From: Coprobacillus sp. | Lineage (GTDB): Bacteria; Bacillota_I; Bacilli_A; RFN20; CAG-826 | DNA length: 35,066 nucleotides | Direction: 5' to 3' | Assembly: GCA_021203745.1 (NCBI GenBank) | Contig: JAJQAP010000014.1 | Span: 1 to 35,066, forward strand | Shown: piece after piece, positions 22,358 to 30,657 of the stretch | How positions within the stretch are numbered: position 1 is the first letter of the stretch | How the letters are laid out: every line of letters starts with the position of its first letter | The notes under the pieces: model-generated | The model's input: the letters and a program-made list of their open reading frames with translations, nothing else | The model's database searches: none | What the model was told of the DNA's origin: nothing | Position numbers and translations under genes: made by a program

Positions 22358-25042
22358 ATGCCAGAAAATAATGTTAACTCCTATAAAAGAGGTCTCTATG
22401 TCGCGATAGGTGTTTTTTTGTGGCTTCTTGCGATGGTTTTAATTATTAATATTGGACCTGTTGCTAAAGTTTTATCCTTTATATTCACCTATACCTTTGG
22501 GATTTTAAGTTATGTTATTTATGTTTTGATGCTTGTCGTTGGTTTCTTTTTAATCTTTTTCCAGGATAAGGTAAAGGTTAGCTATCCTTCTAGAGTGGTG
22601 GCCTCTATTGTTTTATTTTTAGGACTCGACATAATTGTTACCGATATATATGTCAGTGTGCTAGATACATCTAGTCTAATTACACTATCAAACTTTACCC
22701 AGTATTTCTCTGATTCTTGCTTTTCTAGTGTAAAGTATATAAGAACCACTGAATTTATTAATCTCTTTAGTGTGGATACCCCATTTGCAGGTGGTTACCT
22801 TGGTTATTTTATCGTTGCCCTTTTAACTAATGTCGGTGGTTATGTTGTATCCTCCCTTCTAATAGTACTCGGAGTGCTTCTCTATTTTGTTCCTAACTTA
22901 AGAAAACTCATAAGACGGAATAGTGAAGTGTCCCCTGAGGGAGAAGATATAGAAATCGACGATAAATCCTTAAAGAAAGAAAAGACCAAGCGTGTCAGGG
23001 TGTCTAACGTCAACGTTGTAAAAGAGGCCAGTGAGGTAGAAGAAGAAGAGATAAGCTATATTCCCACTCAAGGAGAAGGAGTCTTACTTAAACACGCTTA
23101 CTACGATGATGGATCTGCACCTCTCCACGAACAAAGAGGAGGTTTTAGCACCGCTGATGTGCCTTTTATGGATAAAAAGTCTCTCCCTGTTTTAAGCGAA
23201 GAGATAGATTCCCCTAAAGAAATAGAACCAGAAATCTTAAAACCTCAATATAAGGAGCCTGAACCAGTTAGAGAGCAGATTTATGTTGATACCACCTCAA
23301 AAAAAGAAGAGCCAATTAATCTAGAAGAGGAGCAAGACCTATTTGTCTCTTATGATGATGAAGAATTTGAACAAGAGGATATAGAAGAAGAAAAGATTGC
23401 CGCAGTAGAATCTCTTTCTAACTTTAAAGAGAGTGAACCTGAACCTATACAAGAGGCCCCCAATAACGTCTTTATCCCTTCTAGCCAAAAAGAAGAAGAA
23501 GTACCCGTTGTTAATGAAGAGCCAAAGAATGAACTTGAAACACCCGCAAAAAAGAGAATCAATTATATCCCACCTTCTTTAGACTTGTTAAAAGATCGTC
23601 TTTCCTCGTTCGCCGATTCAGGGAATATCCAGATGTCAGAATCGCGCGCCCATATAATCGATGAGAAGATGAAAGAGTTTAGAACGGACGCTCATGTAGC
23701 TTCCTATGTAATAGGACCAACAGTTACAAGATTTAACATTGCGTATGGTCAAAATGTGTCCTACACGAAAGTGGAAAACCTCATTGATGATCTCTCTATT
23801 GCCCTAAATGGGGTCTCCTGTCGTTTTGTTAAGACAGTACTAGGCACTCCTTACTCAGGAATAGAAATCCCAAATGAAAACAAAACTACAGTGGGCTTTA
23901 AAGAAATACTCAAAAAACTCCCTGACCCTAAAGAGCATCCTCTTGCCGTGGGATTTGGAGTTAATGTTGATGGACAAACTATTTGGGCTGATTATGATCA
24001 GTTCCCCCACGCCATTATTGCTGGGACCACTGGTAGTGGTAAAACCGTCTTTGTGGAGTCAATCATTGCCACCCTTATCATGCGTAACTCCCCAGATGAT
24101 GTCAAAATTATGATTGTGGATCCTAAGTTTGTCGATTTAACGAAGTTTGATGGTATCCCACATTTACTCTGTCCAATAATCGCGGATTACTCTCAGGTTA
24201 ATGTTGCCTTTAAGAAGTTAATCGAGGAGATGAATAGAAGATATGAAGTCTTTAGAAATGCGAGAGTGGGGGATATTAAAACCTTTAATAAATACGCGAG
24301 AGCAAATAATTTAGAAACAATGCCCTCAATCTTCGTCTTTATCGATGAGTTTGCAGATCTTGTTGGAGAGATAAAAGAGATCACTAATCTCTGTCAAAGA
24401 CTCGCGCAAAAATCAAGAGCCGCGGGTATATATCTATGTATTGCTACGCAACGTCCTGATAAAAATGTTGTCACCGGTAACTTAAAAGCTAATTTACCGA
24501 CCCATATTGCTTTAAGAACATCTAATGTGACAGATTCTATTACAATACTTGGAGAGAAAGGTGCTAACTACTTACAAGGAAAAGGCGATATGCTCGTTCA
24601 AACTCCTGATGTTAACCAAGGTGACTCGACAAGACTTCAAGGTTGTTTCCTTGATGATGATGAGATATTTGGAATAGTAAACTATCTAAAAGAAAACTAT
24701 AAACCTGATTATGATCCTAACTTCCTCGATTTAGTGGACCATTCGGAAGAGGCCGCTGACGAAGTTGTTAAAGCGGGAGTGTATGGTTCCTCTAACGATT
24801 TAGACGCTGATGGTAAATACAGTGCCATTAAAGAATGGGTCATGGGACTAGACTATGTCAGTATGAGTAGAATCCAGGTGGAGTGGTCAATAGGATTCTC
24901 TCGCGCAAGACGCATCTTTAACCAGCTTGTCAGTGAAGGAATCATTGAGCAAACAAGTGCGACCTCAAATAAAGGGAGTAAGGTTTTAATCCATGAAGAA
25001 GAAGTCGATTATGAAGTAGATAGTGAGGAGGTACTATACTAA
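22358..25042 (+). CDS. ftsK: DNA translocase FtsK/SpoIIIE
   Basis: This membrane-anchored hexameric ATPase pumps chromosomal DNA through the closing septum. The 894-residue protein has about four transmembrane segments in residues 10-185 and an acidic, Glu/Pro-rich linker (about 190-405). The motor follows, with Walker A GTTGSGKT at 556-563 and Walker B 'FVFIDEFADLV' (D663-E664). The C-terminal gamma winged helix, which reads polar DNA sequences, spans about 815-880 ('SMSRIQVEWSIGFSRARRIF'). Length and order are normal. It leads a packed plus-strand run; its TAA overlaps the acpS ATG. Confidence 0.96.
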   Translation: MPENNVNSYKRGLYVAIGVFLWLLAMVLIINIGPVAKVLSFIFTYTFGILSYVIYVLMLVVGFFLIFFQDKVKVSYPSRVVASIVLFLGLDIIVTDIYVSVLDTSSLITLSNFTQYFSDSCFSSVKYIRTTEFINLFSVDTPFAGGYLGYFIVALLTNVGGYVVSSLLIVLGVLLYFVPNLRKLIRRNSEVSPEGEDIEIDDKSLKKEKTKRVRVSNVNVVKEASEVEEEEISYIPTQGEGVLLKHAYYDDGSAPLHEQRGGFSTADVPFMDKKSLPVLSEEIDSPKEIEPEILKPQYKEPEPVREQIYVDTTSKKEEPINLEEEQDLFVSYDDEEFEQEDIEEEKIAAVESLSNFKESEPEPIQEAPNNVFIPSSQKEEEVPVVNEEPKNELETPAKKRINYIPPSLDLLKDRLSSFADSGNIQMSESRAHIIDEKMKEFRTDAHVASYVIGPTVTRFNIAYGQNVSYTKVENLIDDLSIALNGVSCRFVKTVLGTPYSGIEIPNENKTTVGFKEILKKLPDPKEHPLAVGFGVNVDGQTIWADYDQFPHAIIAGTTGSGKTVFVESIIATLIMRNSPDDVKIMIVDPKFVDLTKFDGIPHLLCPIIADYSQVNVAFKKLIEEMNRRYEVFRNARVGDIKTFNKYARANNLETMPSIFVFIDEFADLVGEIKEITNLCQRLAQKSRAAGIYLCIATQRPDKNVVTGNLKANLPTHIALRTSNVTDSITILGEKGANYLQGKGDMLVQTPDVNQGDSTRLQGCFLDDDEIFGIVNYLKENYKPDYDPNFLDLVDHSEEAADEVVKAGVYGSSNDLDADGKYSAIKEWVMGLDYVSMSRIQVEWSIGFSRARRIFNQLVSEGIIEQTSATSNKGSKVLIHEEEVDYEVDSEEVLY

Positions 25043-25353
25043 TGGCAGTAGGAATTGACTTAGTTAATGTTAATCGTATTAAAGAAGATGAGGCTTTTGT
25101 TAGCCACATTTTAGCGGAAGAAGAAAGAGATGCATATTATAGAAGAAGCGATAAAAAGATATATCTAGCCTCACGTTGGGCCATCAAAGAGGCCTTTATT
25201 AAAGCATTAGGGAAAGGAGTGAGTTACGATAAAATCATCGTCTGTAACGAAGTAAATGGGAAACCCTATATCAAGTATGGGGGACAAGTATATAAGGGTG
25301 TAAGCGTTTCCCACGAAAAGGATTACAGTGTTGCTATCGTAATTGTGGACTAG
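25042..25353 (+). CDS. acpS: Holo-[acyl-carrier-protein] synthase
   Basis: AcpS moves 4'-phosphopantetheine from CoA to the acyl carrier protein for fatty acid synthesis. The 103-residue protein has the metal-binding Asp in 'VGIDLVNVNRI', the catalytic block 'ASRWAIKEAFIKAL', and 'VSVSHEKDYSVAIVI'. It is slightly shorter than usual (about 120). It starts on the last base of the ftsK stop codon and has a GAGGAGG ribosome site inside ftsK. Confidence 0.94.
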   Translation: MAVGIDLVNVNRIKEDEAFVSHILAEEERDAYYRRSDKKIYLASRWAIKEAFIKALGKGVSYDKIIVCNEVNGKPYIKYGGQVYKGVSVSHEKDYSVAIVIVD

Positions 25354-25355
25354 CC

Positions 25356-27497
25356 ATGAAAAATTCATTTGCCACCGCCAAACTTATGGACTTGCGTCAC
25401 ATCGCTGTGATGATCTTTACTAACCTTAAAGAAAAGGAAAACTATACCTTCTACCTCAAAAAGGATGATGGAGAAAATAAGATTTTAAGAAAAGGAAGAC
25501 ATATGGCCTCTAACGGGGTCATCATCTACTACCTTAATCTAGATGAAGACTTCCAGTTTGGTCATCAGTATGAAATTAATCTCGATTCTTTCTCTCCTTT
25601 AACAATCGATGTCAGTGACGCGCCAACATTTGCTGAGTTTGACAGTATGTTTACCTATGATGGGGATGATTTAGGGGCTACTTACACTAAAGAGAAAACA
25701 GAATTTAACTTATGGGCCCCAATATCCTTAAACGTGTTTCTAAAAATAGAAAACGATAAAGGAGATTTTGACCTTATTGAAATGAAAAGAACCGATAAAG
25801 GAGTCTATAGACTTACCCTTAAAGGAGATTATCTAGGAAGAAAATACCATTATGTTGTGAATAACTACTCCTATACAAAAGAGTGTAATGATCCTTATGG
25901 AAAAGGGGTTAGTACAAACTCGCTTTATTCAGTAGTGGTAGATACAAATAAGATTGAACAAAGAAAGAAGGTAGCGCTTACCACTAAACTATCTTCCTAT
26001 ACGGAGCATATTATCTATGAAACCCATGTTAGAGACTTTACTGAGCATAAAGGAACGGATATAGTCCATAAAGGAACATATCAAGGTTTCTATGAAGAGG
26101 GGAGAAAAACCTTGCAAGGTAATCCATGTGGACTAGACTATTTAAAGTTTATTGAAGTCACAACCATTCAGCTTCAACCAATCCTCGATTACCAAACTGT
26201 GGATGACAACAATGTAGCAAATGAATATAACTGGGGTTATGACCCAATCTCTTTCTTTAGCCTTGAGGGTTCACTCTCTGAGGATCCTACAGACCCACAT
26301 CTAAGACTAACTGAAGTCAGAGAACTCGTTGATACCTATCATAAAAACGATTTAAGAGTGACACTAGATGTCGTCTATAACCATGTCTATGACTATTTAA
26401 ACTGCGACTTTGAAAAGGTCGTTCCTAACTACTTCTTTAGACGTGGTAATACCGGTTATATTAGAGCGACATCAGGTTGTGGTAATGATTTTGCCTCTGA
26501 ACGTCCAATGGCTAGAAAAGCGATAATTGACTCCCTCCTCTATCTAGTAAAAACCTTTGATTTTGATGGTTTTAGGTTTGATTTAATGGGATTACTTGAT
26601 ATTGACACTATTACACAAGCCTATAAAGAGTGCAAAAAGATTAAACCCGATATTATCTTCTATGGAGAGGGTTGGAGTATGGATCCTGATTATGGAGAGT
26701 ATAGAGCGACTATCTTAAACTCCTATAAACTCGATAATGTGGCCTTCTTTAACGATGCCTATAGGGATATTATTAAAGGACCAACCTCCGACTATAACCT
26801 TTCGATGACTGGATATGTTGGTTCTAACTCTTCTTACCTACCTAGCGTGGTGTATGCCCTTTTTGGAACATGCGTTGATATGGATGGGAATGTCAAAAGG
26901 TTTAAAGATGTAACCCAATCCCTTAATTTTGTGGAGTGTCATGATAACCACACGCTTTACGATAAACTATTTGCCTCTAATCCTGATGATGACGAAGAGA
27001 CTCTCCTTAAAAGAGTGATGCTAGCAAATACCATTGTCGATCTCTCTTATGGTATCCCATTTTTCCATATGGGAGAGGAAGTAGGATTATCTAAACACGG
27101 ACTCGGTAATACCTATAATATTGTGAAAGTGAACAATATGAACTATAAAACAGTGGATGAGCGTTTTGATATGGTGATTAAGTTTAAAACCGTCAATCAC
27201 TTAAGAAGAAACGCCAGTCCTCTCTTTAAAGAAAAAGACATGCCTAAACTCATTAAAGAGTTTGATATAAACTACGATTTATCACCATTAATTATTATCT
27301 CTTCCACTTCCAAAAAGGTTTGTCCTGAAGGAGTTAAAGAAGTAGCAATAATTATTAATAACCAGACTTATGGGACAACATTAACACTAGATGACTGGTT
27401 TATCATCTATTTCCTCAATGGAGGAATCCTTGACTACAAGCAGTGGGTAAAAGAGTTAATTATCCCCCCATTAAGTTATACAATACTATATAAGTAG
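25356..27497 (+). CDS. pulA: Type I pullulanase (GH13), cytoplasmic
   Basis: The enzyme cuts alpha-1,6 branches in glycogen, pullulan or limit dextrins. The 713-residue protein has an N-terminal beta domain (about 1-105), a CBM48-like domain (about 108-200, 'EFNLWAPISLNVFLKI') and a GH13 barrel. The type I signature 'YNWGYDP' and 'DVVYNHV' are present, with catalytic residues D409 ('FRFDLMG'), E438 ('YGEGW') and D530 ('VECHDNHTL'). No signal peptide is seen, so it should act inside the cell on glycogen or imported oligosaccharides. Only two bases separate it from acpS and no clear ribosome site is seen, so it likely depends on coupling. Its position between lipid genes is unusual. Confidence 0.95.
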   Translation: MKNSFATAKLMDLRHIAVMIFTNLKEKENYTFYLKKDDGENKILRKGRHMASNGVIIYYLNLDEDFQFGHQYEINLDSFSPLTIDVSDAPTFAEFDSMFTYDGDDLGATYTKEKTEFNLWAPISLNVFLKIENDKGDFDLIEMKRTDKGVYRLTLKGDYLGRKYHYVVNNYSYTKECNDPYGKGVSTNSLYSVVVDTNKIEQRKKVALTTKLSSYTEHIIYETHVRDFTEHKGTDIVHKGTYQGFYEEGRKTLQGNPCGLDYLKFIEVTTIQLQPILDYQTVDDNNVANEYNWGYDPISFFSLEGSLSEDPTDPHLRLTEVRELVDTYHKNDLRVTLDVVYNHVYDYLNCDFEKVVPNYFFRRGNTGYIRATSGCGNDFASERPMARKAIIDSLLYLVKTFDFDGFRFDLMGLLDIDTITQAYKECKKIKPDIIFYGEGWSMDPDYGEYRATILNSYKLDNVAFFNDAYRDIIKGPTSDYNLSMTGYVGSNSSYLPSVVYALFGTCVDMDGNVKRFKDVTQSLNFVECHDNHTLYDKLFASNPDDDEETLLKRVMLANTIVDLSYGIPFFHMGEEVGLSKHGLGNTYNIVKVNNMNYKTVDERFDMVIKFKTVNHLRRNASPLFKEKDMPKLIKEFDINYDLSPLIIISSTSKKVCPEGVKEVAIIINNQTYGTTLTLDDWFIIYFLNGGILDYKQWVKELIIPPLSYTILYK

Positions 27498-27504
27498 GAG
27501 TACT

Positions 27505-28290
27505 ATGCTACATTACACGAGAGCAGTTTGTAAGTTTGGTTTTCCCTTTATTGGGGGTTATTTACTCTCGATTAGACCAAGGTGTAAACACGAGGATAAA
27601 CTTAATAACGAGAAGCGTTATAAAAAGGTCCATAAACTCATTAAAAGACTCTCAAAAGACTTAAAAGTGGACTTTATTATTGAAGGAGAAGAAAACATCC
27701 CTAAGGATGGACTAGTCTTATACACTCCTAATCACTTATCTTTTTATGATCCTTTAGCGTTTCTATCCTTCTACGAGAAACCAATTACATTTGTTGCAAA
27801 AACTGAAATCTCTCATTACCCTGTCATTGGAGTGTGTGTCAATTATCTTCGCGGTTACTTTATGGATAGAGAGGATATGAAAGGTTCTTTAAAGGTCATG
27901 AATAATGTTCAGGAGAGACTAGAATCAGGAGATCAGTCTTGGTTTATCTATCCAGAAGGAAAAAGAAATAGAGATCCCCTTCATAAAATGAATGATTTCC
28001 ATTATGGGTCATATCGTAATCCAATGAGAGCGAAAGTCCCAATTGTCCCCGTTGCAATCTATGGGACCTTTAGGGTGTTAAAACTAAGACCCCAATATAA
28101 AAAATACCCGATTTTTGTGAAGTATTTAAAGCCTTTATACCCAGAGGAGTATGAAAATATGACCTCTCAAGAAGTGGCAAAATATTGTCAAGACCAGGTT
28201 CAAAAAGCACTTTCATTTGATATAAGACGAAAAGACGCCGAGTATATGAAAAGTCAATGCAAACATTACAAGACCAATTTAGTGTATTAG
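27505..28290 (+). CDS. plsC: 1-acylglycerol-3-phosphate acyltransferase (PlsC family)
   Basis: The enzyme adds the second acyl chain to make phosphatidic acid at the membrane. The 261-residue protein has the HX4D motif 'NHLSFYD' (H77, D82) and the second motif 'FIYPEGKRNRD' (EG at 151-152; the common EGTR is EGKR). A third hydrophobic block 'VPIVPVAIYGTF' precedes the C-terminal helices. A TAGGAG ribosome site lies just upstream of the ATG. It is in the same run as acpS, so both steps are in lipid synthesis. Confidence 0.92.
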   Translation: MLHYTRAVCKFGFPFIGGYLLSIRPRCKHEDKLNNEKRYKKVHKLIKRLSKDLKVDFIIEGEENIPKDGLVLYTPNHLSFYDPLAFLSFYEKPITFVAKTEISHYPVIGVCVNYLRGYFMDREDMKGSLKVMNNVQERLESGDQSWFIYPEGKRNRDPLHKMNDFHYGSYRNPMRAKVPIVPVAIYGTFRVLKLRPQYKKYPIFVKYLKPLYPEEYENMTSQEVAKYCQDQVQKALSFDIRRKDAEYMKSQCKHYKTNLVY

Positions 28291-28302
28291 AAAGGAATAG
28301 GT

Positions 28303-28467
28303 ATGGGATTAAAAGACATTAAACTCGAAGAAAGAAGTGAAGACGAACCTAAGTTCAATCGTAAGAATAAGACCGATAGAAGGATAGTTATTATGCTCGT
28401 CTCTATTTTAGCGGTCGTTATTCTCCTTCTCGTCGCGTTTGTTTTAATCTATTACCTCGTTTTATAA
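28303..28467 (+). CDS. 54-residue single-pass membrane protein
   Basis: The short frame starts at an ATG 12 bases after plsC with an AAAGGAA ribosome site. Its stop directly abuts the ATG of the next gene. The product has a charged N-terminal half ('LEERSEDEPKFNRKNKTDRR') and a C-terminal hydrophobic helix (about residues 28-54), an N-in tail-anchored layout. It lacks the SecE motif. No family is recognised. Tight spacing on both sides, and the absence of another ribosome site for the next gene, support that it is translated. Confidence 0.75.
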   Translation: MGLKDIKLEERSEDEPKFNRKNKTDRRIVIMLVSILAVVILLLVAFVLIYYLVL

Positions 28468-29664
28468 ATGGCAAAAAAGAGAAAGAGTCTAGAAGGGATA
28501 CTGATTGATCCACGTCTTCCTGGAGATAAGCATTTACGGGTCGCCTATTTTTTAGGCTGTGGAATATGTGATAATCTTATCACCTTCGGAAAACAGTTAC
28601 CCGTATTAGAGGGAGAAGTTATCTTTGAAGATGAAGATATAGAAGCCCTTAGTTATTTAATAAACCGTGAAATCGATAGTGGACAAGACAGTGATTATAT
28701 CCTTCTCTTTGATGTTGATCTCTCTTTATCTAACTATAAACTCATTACAAAGAACTTCCCTTACCCAGTCGCGGATATCTCGATCCTTTTATATAACTAT
28801 TTGATGTCCACAAAGAAAAACGATGCTTATTCTCTTTTACTCATGAAGTTTTATGACATCCTTGAAGAAAGGGATAGACTAAGACATCTAAAAAGAATCC
28901 CACAAAAAGAGTTGAAAGTGGATTTTGAACAGTCGAGTGACGTTAATGACCAGATTAAAGAAGTCTTTTCAAAAAGAGAGAAGAAGTTTCAAAAAGCCCT
29001 CGATAGTGGTTTACCCATAATATCTGTTTTAGGCGCAGGTGCGACTTCTAAGCATATAGTCTCCTATCTATTAACACACTTTGAGTTCCCGTTAGAAGAG
29101 ACGTATTTCCGTCATGAGTTTGATTCTAGGCTCTCTTTAATTAATAACTACCAGTACCCTTCTTTTTATCTTCATAACGCTCTTCCGTTTACCACTAACG
29201 AATGTAAATACTACGACCAGTGCTTTGCGCCAATGTATGAGGAAATGGGTTATGCCTCTCTTTATATCGTTGTCGTTGATGCCTTCCAAGAAGACTATGA
29301 TGAAAGACTAAAAAAGTACGATAATTACATCAAATCGATTGCAAAAAGGAAAGATTATAAGATAATTCATCTTTTAGATGAAGATGAGTTTGCCCCTTCC
29401 CAACTTTCTCGTCTTCCTCGTGTTAATGAATATATTACCGATATAGGAGATTCTCTAGATAAGGAAGAAGTGCTCTCTTTTATCTTTGAGAGTATCTATG
29501 AAGATTGGAAAGAAGTAACCCTTTTATTACCATACGAAATTGATATTAACGCCTTTCGAAAAGAAAACTATGTTAAGAGTGTTGAAGAAACAAAAAACGG
29601 CCATCTCATAACCTGCCGTCTTAACCCATTAAATCAGGATAAATATAAAGATTATTTACTCTAA
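28468..29664 (+). CDS. Degenerate HflX-like protein (predicted pseudo-GTPase)
   Basis: The 398-residue protein follows the domain order of the ribosome-associated GTPase HflX. Residues about 75-140 resemble the N-terminal domain end ('ILLFDVDLSLSNYKLITK', then helices ending 'ERDRLRHL'). Residues 181-196 replace the P-loop: 'GLPIISVLGAGATSKH' where HflX has GLPTVALVGYTNAGKS. 'YIVVVDAF' matches the switch-distal 'HVVDAS' strand, but the NKxD position reads 'LLDEDEF'. The end ('WKEVTLLLPYEIDINAF...') matches the HflX C-terminal domain. GTP binding therefore looks lost. It is coupled to the small membrane-protein gene and overlaps gmk by nine bases. Alignment is by eye. Confidence 0.6.
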   Translation: MAKKRKSLEGILIDPRLPGDKHLRVAYFLGCGICDNLITFGKQLPVLEGEVIFEDEDIEALSYLINREIDSGQDSDYILLFDVDLSLSNYKLITKNFPYPVADISILLYNYLMSTKKNDAYSLLLMKFYDILEERDRLRHLKRIPQKELKVDFEQSSDVNDQIKEVFSKREKKFQKALDSGLPIISVLGAGATSKHIVSYLLTHFEFPLEETYFRHEFDSRLSLINNYQYPSFYLHNALPFTTNECKYYDQCFAPMYEEMGYASLYIVVVDAFQEDYDERLKKYDNYIKSIAKRKDYKIIHLLDEDEFAPSQLSRLPRVNEYITDIGDSLDKEEVLSFIFESIYEDWKEVTLLLPYEIDINAFRKENYVKSVEETKNGHLITCRLNPLNQDKYKDYLL

Positions 29665-30210
29665 ACTTAAGCCTCGTCGTTTGAGCTCTGCAACATACTC
29701 AGTATAAATTTGGTATGTGACCTGTTCGACGTTTTGAGTTTGAGAATTAACCACAAAATCGACTGTGGCAATTTGAGTAGGATCAAAAGCGGTTCTATCG
29801 TGGATGATCCTCTTTTTTGCGTCTTCGTTATTATCTCCTCTTATCATCATTCTTTCAAATCGTGTGGCTTCATCCGTTTGAAGAAAAAAGGTGATTATTG
29901 AAGGATCATTTAAGGCGATATAACTTCTTAAGCCTTTTGGATCAATAACCACACATTTATTTAATGAGATTCCTGATTTTGTACTTCCGTAGTAGTTATC
30001 GTTAAAGACGGTATACTCGACGAATTCATCATTAGATATCATCTGGTCAAACATCTCTCTAGTCACAAAGAAATAATCCACGCCATCGATTTCACCCACT
30101 CTCTTAGGTCTTGTCGTCGTGGTTATTACTTTTGTAATTCCATACTTAGAAGCAAGTAGTTTTGCTACTTCTGTTTTACCACTTGCACTTGCGCCTGCTA
30201 GAACAACCAT
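29656..30210 (-). CDS. gmk: Guanylate kinase
   Basis: The enzyme phosphorylates GMP to GDP with ATP. The 184-residue protein has P-loop GASASGKT (6-13) and the GMP-binding block 'TTTTRPKRVGEIDGVDYFFV', then 'GDNNEDAKKRI', equivalent to the lid region. It is about 20 residues shorter than the usual enzyme, mainly at the ends. Its 3' end overlaps that of the HflX-like gene, with no terminator between. Upstream is TATAAT on the minus strand (complement of 30235-30240 region) and a seven-base inverted repeat TTCTCTT/AAGAGAA (30220-30237) in the leader. No clear ribosome site is visible. Confidence 0.88.
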   Translation of the reverse strand: MVVLAGASASGKTEVAKLLASKYGITKVITTTTRPKRVGEIDGVDYFFVTREMFDQMISNDEFVEYTVFNDNYYGSTKSGISLNKCVVIDPKGLRSYIALNDPSIITFFLQTDEATRFERMMIRGDNNEDAKKRIIHDRTAFDPTQIATVDFVVNSQTQNVEQVTYQIYTEYVAELKRRGLSLE

Positions 30211-30219
30211 TTTTAGTGT

Positions 30220-30237
30220 TTCTCTTGTATAAGAGAA
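30220..30237. repeat. Inverted repeat in the gmk leader
   Basis: TTCTCTT (30220-30226) and AAGAGAA (30231-30237) are perfect arms around GTAT, ten bases upstream of gmk. It could be an operator or a leader hairpin. Confidence 0.35.
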
Positions 30238-30333
30238 TTATACACATTTTTACGTTGTAAAATAAATTTTTTTTCATTTTTTAGGAAATTTTTCCTTTAA
30301 CTCGTCTACTTATAGTAATTAGGAGGAAAAAAT

Positions 30334-30657
30334 ATGATTAAAAAAAATCACACACAACTAACTAGTGATGTAAAAGAAATTGCCACTCTCTATTTCTATT
30401 ATCAGTATAAGTTAAAGCACTCTCATGGACTTGGATCCACCAACTATGAAGAGTATCAGCAGACAGTGGATCGTATCGATTTAGCTTTCTCCTATTTAGA
30501 GGAGGATGAAAAAGACATCATTAATAACGAATTCTTTTATCAATCCTCACCAGATTGGTGGGAACTTACTTACTCAAAAGCGGAGTTTAATCGTAAAAAG
30601 GATTTAGCGATGAGTAAGTTTATTAACTATTTTGTTTCAGGAGGTATGGCATGTTAA
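30334..30657 (+). CDS. Small helix-turn-helix protein, sigma-region-4/ArpU-like, first gene of Tad-like operon
   Basis: A strong AGGAGG site precedes the ATG. The 107-residue protein is mostly helical. Its second half ('YLEEDEKDIINNEFFYQ', then 'DWWELTYSKAEFNRKKDLAM') resembles phage ArpU/RinA-type and sigma-70 region 4 helix-turn-helix proteins. In those, 'L.EEER.LI..RYF' is followed by 'W.EIA..L..S...V.R....AL..L'. It could therefore regulate the operon it heads. The recognition helix is not strongly conserved, so DNA binding is inference. Its end overlaps the next gene by seven bases. Confidence 0.5.
   Translation: MIKKNHTQLTSDVKEIATLYFYYQYKLKHSHGLGSTNYEEYQQTVDRIDLAFSYLEEDEKDIINNEFFYQSSPDWWELTYSKAEFNRKKDLAMSKFINYFVSGGMAC

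Noticed and set aside
28303..28467. SecE
   Set aside because: Size and single helix fit, but the conserved SecE phrase before the helix is absent and nusG/rpmG are not adjacent.
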